Part shown: in pieces, positions 37,058 through 45,941 of the stretch | Numbering within the stretch: position 1 is the first letter of the stretch | Layout of the letters: each line of letters starts with the position of its first letter | NCBI GenBank assembly: GCA_902563575.1 | Contig: CACEXV010000003.1 | Coordinates: 1 to 64,000, forward strand | Reading direction: 5' to 3' | Origin: an uncultured Pelagibacteraceae bacterium | GTDB taxonomy: Bacteria > Pseudomonadota > Alphaproteobacteria > Pelagibacterales > Pelagibacteraceae | DNA: 64,000 nucleotides | Translations under genes and position numbers: made by a program | The notes under the pieces: generated by a model | The model's database searches: none | Told to the model about the DNA's origin: nothing | The model's input: only the letters and a program-made list of their open reading frames with translations

Positions 37058-37517
37058 TTTCTTTTATATGTTTAATTTCTTCGTTAGTTACTTGTCTAAC
37101 AATTTTTCCAGGGCTACCCAGAACTAGAGATCTCTCCGGGATTACTTTATTTTCTGTGACAAGCGCGTTAGCGCCAATAATAGAATTTTTTCCTATTTTA
37201 GCTTTGTTTAGTATCGTGCTCCCTATACCGATAAGACAATCATCCTCAATTATGCAGCCATGGAGCATAACTAAGTGACCAACTGTTACATTTCTTCCAA
37301 CAGTGGTTGGGCAACCGGGATCTGTGTGCACAACGCTTCCATCTTGTATATTTGAACCTTCGCCTATAGTTATTGGCTCCACATCTCCTCTAAGAGTTGC
37401 ATTAAACCAAATGTTAGCATCTTTTTTAAGCGTAACATTGCCGATTAGAACTGAATTTGGAGCACACCAGCTATCTTTGTCTAACTTTGGACTAATATTG
37501 TTGAAATTATAAATCAT
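37014..37517 (-). CDS. Gamma-type carbonic anhydrase family protein
   Basis: A 167-residue left-handed beta-helix protein. The three zinc-ligand histidines are visible in VHTDPG (His 69 region), VGHLVMLHGC (two His about 86 and 91), within repeated hexapeptides. This matches the gamma carbonic anhydrase/YrdA/PaaY group. Activity varies in the group, so carbonic anhydrase function is not assured. Confidence 0.85.
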   Translation of the reverse strand: MIYNFNNISPKLDKDSWCAPNSVLIGNVTLKKDANIWFNATLRGDVEPITIGEGSNIQDGSVVHTDPGCPTTVGRNVTVGHLVMLHGCIIEDDCLIGIGSTILNKAKIGKNSIIGANALVTENKVIPERSLVLGSPGKIVRQVTNEEIKHIKENAQHYVDNYKKYKK

Positions 37518-37535
37518 TATTATAATTATTATATT

Positions 37536-38090
37536 ATGGTTCTAACAAAAACTCCAATATGCAATTTTGGTGAAAAGCCACATTCTTTTAGTCTTAAAGG
37601 TGTGGACGACAAGATTTATAAACTTGAGGATTGTTTGGGAGATAAAGGAACAGTGATAATGTTTATTTGTAATCATTGCCCTTATGTAAAAGCAATAATT
37701 AAAAATATAGTAGATGACTCAAATAATCTTAGAAATTTAGGTGTTAATTCTATTGCAATTATGTCCAATGATACCAAAAATTATCCAGATGATTCATTTG
37801 ATAAAATGAAGGATTTTGCAAAAGATAACAAGTTTAATTTTCCCTATGTTATTGACGAAACACAGGAAATAGCAAAAAAATTTGGTGCAGTTTGTACACC
37901 AGATTTCTTTGGCTATAATAGCAATAATGAGCTTCAATATAGAGGACGAATGAGAGAGCTTAAAGAATTAAAACCTGTTAGCGACGATGAGAGCGACTTA
38001 TTTAAGGCAATGAAATTAATTGCCCAGACAGGAAAAGGACCAAAAAATCAAATTCCAAGTATGGGTTGCAATATAAAGTGGTTTAATTAA
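37536..38090 (+). CDS. Thioredoxin-fold (AhpC/TSA-like) protein
   Basis: A 184-residue redoxin domain protein. The active site region MFICNHCPYVKA (about 44-55) has a C-x-x-C pair, and the cis-proline segment GAVCTPDFFGY lies near 117. A further cysteine is in the C-terminal PSMGCNIKW. No signal peptide, so it acts in the cytosol, probably as a thiol oxidoreductase or peroxidase. Its stop overlaps the start of the GT4 gene by one base. Confidence 0.8.
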   Translation: MVLTKTPICNFGEKPHSFSLKGVDDKIYKLEDCLGDKGTVIMFICNHCPYVKAIIKNIVDDSNNLRNLGVNSIAIMSNDTKNYPDDSFDKMKDFAKDNKFNFPYVIDETQEIAKKFGAVCTPDFFGYNSNNELQYRGRMRELKELKPVSDDESDLFKAMKLIAQTGKGPKNQIPSMGCNIKWFN

Positions 38091-39181
38091 TGTTTGTAGT
38101 TTCTACAAGAAATTTTCCTCCAGATGTCGGTGGTATACAGAACTTAATGGAAGGTCTATGTTGCTCTTTACTAGAACATGGACCAGTAAAAGTATTTGCC
38201 GATAAAGTTGAGAATTCAGAAGAGTATGACAGTAAATCAAAACTAAACATTCAAAGAGTTTCAGGGTTTAAAATCTTCAGAAAATATAGAAAAGCTAATT
38301 TAGTCAGCGAATTTGTAAACAAAAATCAAATAAGAGCAATTTTTTTTGATCATTGGAAGAGTTTGGAGAATATAAATGAGACATCTATAAAAAATATTAC
38401 TTCGATTTGTTTGATACATTCTAAAGAAATTAATCACGCTGTTGGCACATCGCTAAATAAACGAATGAACAAAGCATTTACAAAATGTAAAATAATTGTT
38501 GCAAACTCAAAATTTACAAAAAAAATGGCTAGCAATTTGGGGGTGGATATTTCAAAAATTTATGTAATTAATCCCGGATGTAACTATCCACTAGAAATTT
38601 CTGAAGATGCTAAAAATCAAGCTAAAGAAGTTTATGGAAATTCACACCCCAAAATAATAACAGTTGCAAGACTTGATCCTAGAAAGAGCCACCAAAATGT
38701 TTTAATGACAATAAAAAATCTTAAAGTTAAATTTCCAAAAATTAAGTATATCTCAATCGGTGATGGAGAAGAAAAGGAAAAATTGATTGAACTTAGAGAT
38801 GAATTAGGATTACAGGATTGTGCATTATTTGTTCATAAATCTGACGAACAACTTAAATTGGCTTTATTAAATGAAGCAGATTTATTTTTAATGCCTTCAA
38901 TCATTCATAAAAAATCTGTGGAGGGATTTGGTATTTCTTTCATTGAAGCTGCGAGCTACGGAAAAGGGTCTATTGGAGGACTTGCTGGTGGAGAGGCTGA
39001 TGCTATAATTGAAGGTAAAACGGGCTACTTGTGCGATGGAAACGATTTGAATTCAATACATTCAACAATAATTAAATTTTTTGAGAATGATAAATATAAA
39101 GAATTTGGGAAGAATGCTTTGGTATTTTCAAAAAATTTCGCCTGGAAGAATATAATTAAAAAGTATATTTCGTTAGTCTAA
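38090..39181 (+). CDS. Glycosyltransferase family 4
   Basis: A 363-residue GT-B enzyme. The N-terminal acceptor loop FPPDVGGIQNLMEGL (10-24) is typical of GT4. The donor domain has TVARLDPRKSHQNVL (about 195) and the E-x7-E region VEGFGISFIEAASYG (about 279-293). It likely builds a surface glycan or LPS core. It overlaps the convergent GT9 gene by nine bases. Confidence 0.87.
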   Translation: MFVVSTRNFPPDVGGIQNLMEGLCCSLLEHGPVKVFADKVENSEEYDSKSKLNIQRVSGFKIFRKYRKANLVSEFVNKNQIRAIFFDHWKSLENINETSIKNITSICLIHSKEINHAVGTSLNKRMNKAFTKCKIIVANSKFTKKMASNLGVDISKIYVINPGCNYPLEISEDAKNQAKEVYGNSHPKIITVARLDPRKSHQNVLMTIKNLKVKFPKIKYISIGDGEEKEKLIELRDELGLQDCALFVHKSDEQLKLALLNEADLFLMPSIIHKKSVEGFGISFIEAASYGKGSIGGLAGGEADAIIEGKTGYLCDGNDLNSIHSTIIKFFENDKYKEFGKNALVFSKNFAWKNIIKKYISLV

Positions 39182-40105
39182 TTTCTCTCTTACTTGTTTC
39201 ATGACTTCATCAACTGATAGTTCTCCCAAATTTTCAGATTTTAAAGCTTTAAAATTATTATTCATAATACTTACTTTTTCAGGGGATGTGTGACTGCCAA
39301 ATAATACAAGACCATTTTTATTTAAATGCGAACATATGTGTGCAGGGCCAGTGTCATTAGATATAACAAATTTAGCTTTATAAATTAAACTTATTAAAAT
39401 GTTAATATTTACTGGTTTATCATCGATCAATACAACTTTACTATTGATGTCTTTTGCTTCTTTTATTTCGCCAGGTCCCGGTGCAGCCAAGACAACATAT
39501 CTGTTTTTATAATACTGTTTAATTTTGTTTATGAGTTCTTTAAAGTATGGCCATTTCTTATTTTGATGCTTTTTTGAGCAAAAAGGAAAAATCATTACAA
39601 ATTCATTATTAGTATATTTCTTAATAAGTTTAGAAACATCCTCAAGTGCCCAGGTAAGATCTACCTTATCAATATAGTTTAATTTGACTCCAGCTTTTTT
39701 TAATTGAACCCCCATTCTTATTAAGACACCATCCTTGTCAAAATCGGTTTTTTTTTGCCCTGGCTCTAAAGCATCTAATGTAGAGCTCCATTCAGGTTTG
39801 TTTAAAATAAATTTTCTATAAAAAAGGGTCCTGTGTGAATTTTGTAGATCATAAACTTTTGAAAAATTATACCCTTGTAATAATTTTTTTAACTTTAATA
39901 GATAAAATAAATTCCATCTAGGTAATCTTTTGTCAATTAATACTCCATCGATATAAGGGCAGGCTGACATGAAATTAACGTAAGCGACACCTGTTAATAG
40001 TAAAACTTTTGATTGTGAGTGAGCGTTCTTGATATCCTTAATTGCGCCATTTGCTTGGATTAAATCACCCAAAGAACCATGCTTTATAATCAAAATATTT
40101 GACAT
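39173..40105 (-). CDS. Glycosyltransferase family 9 (heptosyltransferase-like)
   Basis: A 310-residue GT-B protein of the heptosyltransferase family. It begins ILIIKHGSLGDLIQANGAI (conserved GDL loop) and ends with the donor-site segment FVISNDTGPAHICSHLNKNGLVLFG (about 248-272). It is expected to add a sugar, often a heptose, to the LPS inner core or another surface glycan. The DUF6165 gene lies directly upstream on the opposite strand. Confidence 0.87.
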   Translation of the reverse strand: MSNILIIKHGSLGDLIQANGAIKDIKNAHSQSKVLLLTGVAYVNFMSACPYIDGVLIDKRLPRWNLFYLLKLKKLLQGYNFSKVYDLQNSHRTLFYRKFILNKPEWSSTLDALEPGQKKTDFDKDGVLIRMGVQLKKAGVKLNYIDKVDLTWALEDVSKLIKKYTNNEFVMIFPFCSKKHQNKKWPYFKELINKIKQYYKNRYVVLAAPGPGEIKEAKDINSKVVLIDDKPVNINILISLIYKAKFVISNDTGPAHICSHLNKNGLVLFGSHTSPEKVSIMNNNFKALKSENLGELSVDEVMKQVREKLD

Positions 40106-40151
40106 TATATCAACTGCATATATTAAATGTTATTGTTAGGTCAAAATCAAT

Positions 40152-40547
40152 ATGAATTTAAAATTAAACAAGTTATTAGCTGAAATTTCTGCAGGAGAAT
40201 TAGTAGACAAAATAACGATTTTGGAAATAAAGAAAAAGAAGATTAAAGACCAAGAGAAACTTGCTGAGGTTGATAAAGAACTAATTTCTTTAAACAACAC
40301 TTTTCAAAAAAATATAAGTCAAAATGCTGATCTAAAAAATATGATTAAAGACCTAAAAGAAATTAATTTAAAACTTTGGGATATTGAAGATGGAAAAAGA
40401 GAGGCGGAAAAAAATAAAAAATTTGACAATAAATTTATAGAATTGGCAAGAAATGTTTATAAACTGAATGATGAACGAGCAAAAATTAAACTGAAGATTA
40501 ACCAATTTTTAGGTTCAAATATTAAAGAGGTAAAATCTTACAATTAG
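40152..40547 (+). CDS. DUF6165 family protein
   Basis: A 131-residue coiled-coil-rich protein. Its opening ISAGELVDKITILEIKKKKI and closing FIELARNVYKLNDERAKIKLKINQFLGSNIKEVKSY match the DUF6165 pattern I know from surface-polysaccharide loci. Function is unknown; family members commonly sit beside GT9 heptosyltransferases, as here. It ends in a TTAG stop shared with the convergent nitrilase-type gene. Confidence 0.72.
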   Translation: MNLKLNKLLAEISAGELVDKITILEIKKKKIKDQEKLAEVDKELISLNNTFQKNISQNADLKNMIKDLKEINLKLWDIEDGKREAEKNKKFDNKFIELARNVYKLNDERAKIKLKINQFLGSNIKEVKSYN

Positions 40548-41341
40548 TCATTCCTTAAACTTGGAATTCTTAATCGAAGTTTTTTTGATAAATTTGGATC
40601 TATCGCAGTAGTTATCACACCCTCTTTTTTTTTTAATTCTTTTAAAATTTTTCCATCTGGGGAAATGATAAGAGAATGACCATACGTTTTTCTTCCGTTA
40701 TAATGAGTGCCGCCTTGTGCTGGAGCAAATATATAGCAAAAATTTTCTATTGCTCTTGCTTTGAGCAGAGTATGCCAATGTTTTCTTCCGGTTGTTTCGG
40801 TAAATGCTGAAGGCACAGATATAAAAATAGATCCTTTTTTTGATAGCCTTCTAAACAAATTTGGAAATCTTAAATCGTAGCAAATAGTCATTCCAAGTTT
40901 ACCCCAAGGTAATTTATATAATTTATCTTTAAATCCTGATGTGAATATTTTTGACTCAAAATACTTCTCTTTTTTACTAAGAATTACATCATACATATGA
41001 ATTTTGTCATAATATGCTTTGATTAAACCTTTTGGGTTAATCAATATTGATCTATTAGCTAATTTTGCTTTAGAAATTTTAACAACCGAAGATCCAATTA
41101 AAATCCATTTTTTGTAAAGTTTAGCCATCATTCTTATTCCATTAACGTAAGTATCGTCTTTCATGTAAGAACAATTTTTTCTTAATTGTTTTTTATTTAA
41201 TGAAAATAACGATGAAACTTCGGGAGTAATTATAAAATCAGATTTTTGTTTTACTGCTTTTTTTATTAGTTCAGAAGTTCTTTTTAAATTAAAATCAATG
41301 TTGTCATTAGATTTTAATTGAATACAGGATACACGAAACAT
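40544..41341 (-). CDS. Carbon-nitrogen hydrolase (nitrilase superfamily)
   Basis: A 265-residue amidase-type enzyme with the Glu-Lys-Cys triad: TPEVSS (Glu41), YYDKIHMYD (Lys) and MTICYDLRFP (Cys). The layout resembles Nit2 omega-amidase or deaminated glutathione amidase. I chose the ATG at 41341, which overlaps the preceding stop and matches the family N-terminus (FRVSCIQL); an upstream start at 41371 would run into the fusion gene. Co-transcribed with speD-speE, so a nitrogenous metabolite is a reasonable substrate (inference). Confidence 0.83.
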   Translation of the reverse strand: MFRVSCIQLKSNDNIDFNLKRTSELIKKAVKQKSDFIITPEVSSLFSLNKKQLRKNCSYMKDDTYVNGIRMMAKLYKKWILIGSSVVKISKAKLANRSILINPKGLIKAYYDKIHMYDVILSKKEKYFESKIFTSGFKDKLYKLPWGKLGMTICYDLRFPNLFRRLSKKGSIFISVPSAFTETTGRKHWHTLLKARAIENFCYIFAPAQGGTHYNGRKTYGHSLIISPDGKILKELKKKEGVITTAIDPNLSKKLRLRIPSLRND

Positions 41342-42381
41342 TACTTCATTATAGATGAAGCAAAATTCCAATTACAGTCAAAACTTGGCACATATGCGCC
41401 GGAAAGTTTCACATTTCCGAAACTTTTATCTAAAACTTTACACCAATTTTCAACTTGTTTCGGTTTTTTGTCACTGCTTCCGACTTGAGCGGTAATTACA
41501 CCACCTTTTTTTAAAATTCTTTTAAGCCCTTTCATATTTTTTTTTGCCAAGTCTATACAATATTGATCATCATTTAGGTCAACAAATATCTTATCATATT
41601 TTGAGTCCTCAATTTCCTTTATACTCTTAAATGCATCTCCCCAAAAAGTTTTTATCTTATTGCTTTTTTTTACCTTTGCGCAAATTTTAGGCAAGTGCCT
41701 ATAACAGACATCAACTATTTCAGGGTCAAGTTCAAACCAATCAATATAATTTGAATTGTTGTCTAGACATGCTCTGGCGACACCTCCATCTCCGCCGCCT
41801 ATGATAGCAACATTATTATTTTTTTTGCTAAGATCAAAACTTGATTTAAAAAAATTTGAGCTATAAATTTTTTCATCTTTTTCTGCTACTTGAATTTCAT
41901 GATCTATAAATAACGCATGACCGAATTCCTCAAGATTCAGTATTTCAACGAATTGTCCCACTTTGGATGTGAATTTTTCTAGTACATCTTTCACAACATA
42001 ATATTTTTTTTGACCGGGTGAACTATATATATCGTCATATAAACCAATACTGCTCCTATCGAATGCATTAGTGACTACTCTTTTATGATCTATCTCTTTT
42101 CTTAAAATTTTAAGTGCTACTTTTGGATTTACTTTCCCGCAAGTAAAAAAGTCAAAACTTATCACTCCTCTTTCAGGAAAAGTATGAAAACTAAAATGAC
42201 TTTCGGATAATAAAGCAACTAGAGTAAAGCCTTGAGGTTCAAATTTATGGGAGGCAACGTTTAATATTTCCACCTTTGCAGCTTTTGCTATCTTATAAAT
42301 AACTTTTTCGTAAAATTCAGGAGAATAATCTTTTTTGACGCCAAGAAAATCAATGGTTATGTGCTCACCAACTTTAATCAT
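41341..42381 (-). CDS. Fused S-adenosylmethionine decarboxylase / aminopropyltransferase
   Basis: A 346-residue fusion. Residues 1-115 are a SpeD-type decarboxylase with the self-cleavage site in LSESHFSFHTFPE (pyruvoyl Ser61, His66) and Cys81 in FFTCG. Residues from about 120 are a SpeE-type aminopropyltransferase with the dcSAM loop IGGGDGG (194-200). In SpeE the region after DExxY is normally HE and the catalytic loop DSTDP; here they read SS and DLNDD, so the amine substrate may differ from putrescine. Such fusions are known, including in Candidatus Pelagibacter. The product by-product is methylthioadenosine, handled by the mtn genes upstream. Confidence 0.88.
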   Translation of the reverse strand: MIKVGEHITIDFLGVKKDYSPEFYEKVIYKIAKAAKVEILNVASHKFEPQGFTLVALLSESHFSFHTFPERGVISFDFFTCGKVNPKVALKILRKEIDHKRVVTNAFDRSSIGLYDDIYSSPGQKKYYVVKDVLEKFTSKVGQFVEILNLEEFGHALFIDHEIQVAEKDEKIYSSNFFKSSFDLSKKNNNVAIIGGGDGGVARACLDNNSNYIDWFELDPEIVDVCYRHLPKICAKVKKSNKIKTFWGDAFKSIKEIEDSKYDKIFVDLNDDQYCIDLAKKNMKGLKRILKKGGVITAQVGSSDKKPKQVENWCKVLDKSFGNVKLSGAYVPSFDCNWNFASSIMK

Positions 42382-42387
42382 AAAAAA

Positions 42388-43032
42388 CTATCCTTTTTTA
42401 TAATTTTTAAATTTTTCTAAGACTATTTTCATTTCTTTTTTTGAAAGAATCTTAGGTATTCCGATTCTTATGGCATTTATATATTGATGGCAAATATTTT
42501 CGATCTCTTGAGCAAGTTCAAAAGTTTTTTCTAAATTTTCTCCGAAAGCAACCTGACCGTGATTAGCAATCAAACATGCAGTTCTATTTTTTAAAGCTCT
42601 AATAATATTTCTTGAAAGATTTTTTGTTCCAAAAGTTGCATATTTACTACATTTAATGTCCTCGCCTCCTGCAACTGCAACCATATAGTGAAATGCTGGT
42701 ATACTTTTTTGATGAGTAGAAACTGCTGTAGCACAAGTAGAATGAGCATGGACTATAGCTTTTGCCTCTTTTTTATTCACATAAATATCTTGATGAAATC
42801 TCCATTCTGAGGATGGTTTAACCTTTTTTTTATCATACACACCTTTAAGTGATACAAAGACAATATCTTTTGGTTTTAAGGAAGAATACTTTCTGCCAGA
42901 AGGAGTAATATAAAAACCATCCACTCCTTTTTCTTTCGCTCTTGCAGAGATATTTCCTGATCTTAAAGCAGATAAATCAGTTATATTTAATTTTTTGGAA
43001 TATTTTATAATTTCTGACTTTAGCTTACTCAT
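42388..43032 (-). CDS. Class II aldolase/adducin protein, probably acting on 5-methylthioribulose-1-phosphate
   Basis: A 214-residue zinc aldolase-fold protein. SGNISAR (25-31) and TPSGRKYSSLKP are substrate-phosphate loops. The catalytic Glu is in PSSEWRFH (E76), zinc ligands in VHAHSTCA (H95, H97) and in LIANHGQVAFG (about 160). Lying with mtnA and mtnP, it should either cleave methylthioribulose-1-phosphate to DHAP and methylthioacetaldehyde (DHAP shunt) or dehydrate it (MtnB). No mtnC/D/E gene is nearby, which favours the shunt. Confidence 0.75.
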   Translation of the reverse strand: MSKLKSEIIKYSKKLNITDLSALRSGNISARAKEKGVDGFYITPSGRKYSSLKPKDIVFVSLKGVYDKKKVKPSSEWRFHQDIYVNKKEAKAIVHAHSTCATAVSTHQKSIPAFHYMVAVAGGEDIKCSKYATFGTKNLSRNIIRALKNRTACLIANHGQVAFGENLEKTFELAQEIENICHQYINAIRIGIPKILSKKEMKIVLEKFKNYKKG

Positions 43033-43958
43033 TAAATTCTGGAAGATATATAATCTAAGATTTTTGGATTATAATATTGAAAACAAGTAGCATGATCCAT
43101 TCTGTGACCGTCTTTAACAGGCTCTTTTTCATTGGCGTGTTCCTTAAAGCATTTTTGACCGTTGATTGTATAGTCTTCTGAAATAATAATTCTTTCTAAA
43201 CCAGGTATCTCATCAAGCCAGTCAGATAATAATCCTTCGTAACTATCTTTTGGATGTGTAAATGCAAGTAAAGGTAAATTTTTGGAACTTTTTATTTCAT
43301 CAATTTGTGACTGTCTAACAACTGAGGGTCCTGGTTTTTTTTTTTTAAAACTTTCTAAAGCCGCTTTAGGGCCAACTTTTGCAGCTTTATATTTTTTTGA
43401 AAGTTTTCCAAAACAGGCTTGATTGAAAGAAATACCTCCGCCTGCTGCATTAGGATGTTTAGCAAAAAGCATTAGTGTCATAAGCCCGCCACAGGAATGT
43501 CCGGTGACTATTATTTGTTTTTTTGGAACACCCATACTAACTAATTGCTCTATAAGCTTGATGTTTGCATCAACTCTTTTTTCTAGTTTATGTTTTCCTA
43601 TATAGGGTCCTACGTATTTTTTGTGCCATAAATGGTATTTTTCTAACATTTGATCACCTTCTAAATGATTAGTACAAAAATTGTACACCATTATTTCTTT
43701 ACCTTTTACTTTTTCCCCAATGAGTGATGCCATATTTCTTACATTACCAATCCAAGTACATTTATTCGTTTTTTTACTATCGTTAGAAGACTGCCCATGA
43801 TTAAAAATAATAATTATTTTATTTTTAGGTTCAGTAATTTCCAATTTATCTACTTTAGTACTTATTGGTTTTTTTAAGAAACCGCTTTTTTTAATATCAT
43901 CGCTTCCAGCAAATGCTAAAGAAGGGAAGATTATTAAAATAAAAAGAAATTTTTTCAC
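43032..43958 (-). CDS. Secreted alpha/beta hydrolase inside the mtn block
   Basis: A 308-residue protein with a signal peptide (cleavage near LAFA, residue 17). It has the hydrolase elements FNHGQSS (about 52-58), the nucleophile elbow GHSCGG (about 152-157) and a likely catalytic His in DGHRMDH near 286. Six or more cysteines suggest periplasmic disulfides. It is fused by overlaps to mtnA upstream and the aldolase downstream, yet an exported enzyme has no obvious step in methylthioadenosine recycling. Substrate unknown. Confidence 0.72.
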   Translation of the reverse strand: MKKFLFILIIFPSLAFAGSDDIKKSGFLKKPISTKVDKLEITEPKNKIIIIFNHGQSSNDSKKTNKCTWIGNVRNMASLIGEKVKGKEIMVYNFCTNHLEGDQMLEKYHLWHKKYVGPYIGKHKLEKRVDANIKLIEQLVSMGVPKKQIIVTGHSCGGLMTLMLFAKHPNAAGGGISFNQACFGKLSKKYKAAKVGPKAALESFKKKKPGPSVVRQSQIDEIKSSKNLPLLAFTHPKDSYEGLLSDWLDEIPGLERIIISEDYTINGQKCFKEHANEKEPVKDGHRMDHATCFQYYNPKILDYISSRI

Positions 43959-45025
43959 TTAAATAATCCTTTCAATCCATTTTCTGATGCCTTGCAAACA
44001 CCTTTTTCTGTAATTAATCCAGTTACCAGTTTAGCAGGTGTAACATCAAAGGCTAGATTTAAAGACTTGCTTTTTTGTGGGTAAATTCTAACCTTCTTAA
44101 TTTCATTATTTTCATCAATTCCCACAACATGAGATAGCTCCTCTGAATTTCTTTCTTCGATAGGAATTTGTTTATGATCTTTAATACTCCAATCTATTGT
44201 TGAGCTTGGTAAGGCAACATAAAAAGGGATATTATTATCTTTAGCAGATAAAGCTTTTAAGTAAGTACCGATTTTATTACATACATCACCATTAGATAAA
44301 GTTCTGTCAGTTCCTACAATGCAAATATCAACCTGTCCTCTTTGCATTAATATACCGCCAGCATTATCAGTGATTACAGTATTTGGTATTCCCTCTTCAT
44401 TCAATTCATATGACGTTAAGTTGGCTCCTTGGTTTCTTGGTCTGGTTTCATCAACCCAAACATGAATCTTTATTCCTTTTTGATGAGCATGATAAATTGG
44501 TGAAGTAGCTGTTCCCCAATCTATAGTCGCTAACCATCCAGCATTACAATGAGTTAAAATATTAACTGTATTTTTCTTTTTATTATAAATTTCCTCAATG
44601 ATTTTTAAACCATTAAGTCCTATGTTTTTACAGAAGCTAATATCCTCTTCCACAATAGCTTTTGCTTCATCTAGTGCTATTTTAAGAATATCTTTTTCAT
44701 TAACACCAGATAATTTTTTCATCATTCTATCTACTGCCCATTTAAGATTAATCGCTGTTGGCCGTGAAGATATTAAATCTTCGCTAGATTTTTTTAAAAA
44801 AGACAAATCATTTTTTTCGATTATTGACAAAACTAAACCATATGCAGCAGTGGCACCGATAAGAGGAGCTCCCCTCACTTCCATTGTTTTGATTGCATTA
44901 ATTGAGTCCTCTACAGTTTTTAAATCTTTGATGATAAATTGATGTGGAAGTTTTGTTTGATCAATAATTTTAACAACGTTATTATCGAACCAGATAGTGC
45001 GATATTCTTTTCCTTTTATTTTCAT
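43955..45025 (-). CDS. mtnA: S-methyl-5-thioribose-1-phosphate isomerase
   Basis: A 356-residue eIF2B-like isomerase converting methylthioribose-1-phosphate to methylthioribulose-1-phosphate. Family motifs: MEVRGAPLIGATAAYG (about 46-61), THCNAGWLAT with the catalytic Cys, VWVDETRPRNQGANLT and IVGTDRTLSNGDVCNKIGT with the catalytic Asp. I chose the ATG at 45025, which gives an ATGA overlap with mtnP and fits the family N-terminus; the longer reading would add 32 residues that overlap mtnP. Confidence 0.92.
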   Translation of the reverse strand: MKIKGKEYRTIWFDNNVVKIIDQTKLPHQFIIKDLKTVEDSINAIKTMEVRGAPLIGATAAYGLVLSIIEKNDLSFLKKSSEDLISSRPTAINLKWAVDRMMKKLSGVNEKDILKIALDEAKAIVEEDISFCKNIGLNGLKIIEEIYNKKKNTVNILTHCNAGWLATIDWGTATSPIYHAHQKGIKIHVWVDETRPRNQGANLTSYELNEEGIPNTVITDNAGGILMQRGQVDICIVGTDRTLSNGDVCNKIGTYLKALSAKDNNIPFYVALPSSTIDWSIKDHKQIPIEERNSEELSHVVGIDENNEIKKVRIYPQKSKSLNLAFDVTPAKLVTGLITEKGVCKASENGLKGLFK

Positions 45026-45897
45026 TTTTTGTTTAAAACTCTTCCGGCAATATGTTTTAGTTTTTGTATTGTTTTTTTTGACTGATACCTTGGTTGAGTA
45101 ATTATCGCAGTATCTAAACAATCGTTTGCCGGATCATCTTTTGGGCTGAAAGAATGAAATGTTTTTATAATTTCAATTATCATACTCTGTGCGTTAGACG
45201 CATTTTGTTTTAAAGTTTTGATTACTGTTGGGACATCCACCTCATCATGATCAGGATGCCAACAATCAAAGTCTGTAACCATGGCCACAGTGCAATACCT
45301 TATCTCTGCCTCTCTAGCTAGCTTTGCCTCTGGCATATTTGTCATCCCTATAACATCTGCTTTCCAGGTTCTATACATTTTTGACTCTGCCAAACTTGAA
45401 AACTGAGGTCCCTCCATTACTAAATATGTACCTCCAACTTGATGAGGGATTTTACATTTTACTAAAGCTGACTCACAACACTTCATTAATGCTGGACTTG
45501 TTGGCTTTGCCATTGATACATGTGCAACTATATCTTTATCAAAAAAAGTTTTAATTCTTTCAAAAGTTCTATCAATAAATTGATCTACGATAACGAATGA
45601 GCCTGGTCTGAGATATTCTTGAAGCGAACCTACAGCAGAAACTGAAACGATATCTGTGACACCCATTTTTTTCAATGCTTCTATATTGGCTCTAAAGTTT
45701 ATGTTGGAAGGACTAACTTTATGTCCTCTTCCATGTCTTGGTAAAAAGTAAATTTCCTGTCTATTTAAAGTTGCAGATAATATCCTATCAGATGGTTCTC
45801 CCCAATTAGTATTAATTTTTTTCCATTTTATATTCTCTAAACCATCAATATTATATAAACCACTGCCCCCAATTATCCCGAGAATTCTTTTTTTCAT
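45022..45897 (-). CDS. mtnP: S-methyl-5'-thioadenosine phosphorylase
   Basis: A 291-residue purine phosphorylase splitting methylthioadenosine to adenine and methylthioribose-1-phosphate. It has GIIGGSGLYNIDGL (phosphate loop, 7-20), LPRHGRGHKVSPSNINFRAN, and YLVMEGPQFSSLAESKMYR...GMTNMPEAKLAREAEI near 170-205. DFDCWHPDHDEVDV fits MTA phosphorylase rather than PNP. It starts 44 bases from the divergent apt, which would recapture the released adenine. Confidence 0.93.
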   Translation of the reverse strand: MKKRILGIIGGSGLYNIDGLENIKWKKINTNWGEPSDRILSATLNRQEIYFLPRHGRGHKVSPSNINFRANIEALKKMGVTDIVSVSAVGSLQEYLRPGSFVIVDQFIDRTFERIKTFFDKDIVAHVSMAKPTSPALMKCCESALVKCKIPHQVGGTYLVMEGPQFSSLAESKMYRTWKADVIGMTNMPEAKLAREAEIRYCTVAMVTDFDCWHPDHDEVDVPTVIKTLKQNASNAQSMIIEIIKTFHSFSPKDDPANDCLDTAIITQPRYQSKKTIQKLKHIAGRVLNKK

Positions 45898-45941
45898 TAT
45901 TTAATATTAAACCTTTTTTTGTTAGAAAATTAAAGAATTTA

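Noticed and set aside
38640-41340. SAM- or polyamine-responsive riboswitch ahead of the speD-speE fusion
   Set aside because: The gap before the gene is only six bases; no room for a structured leader.
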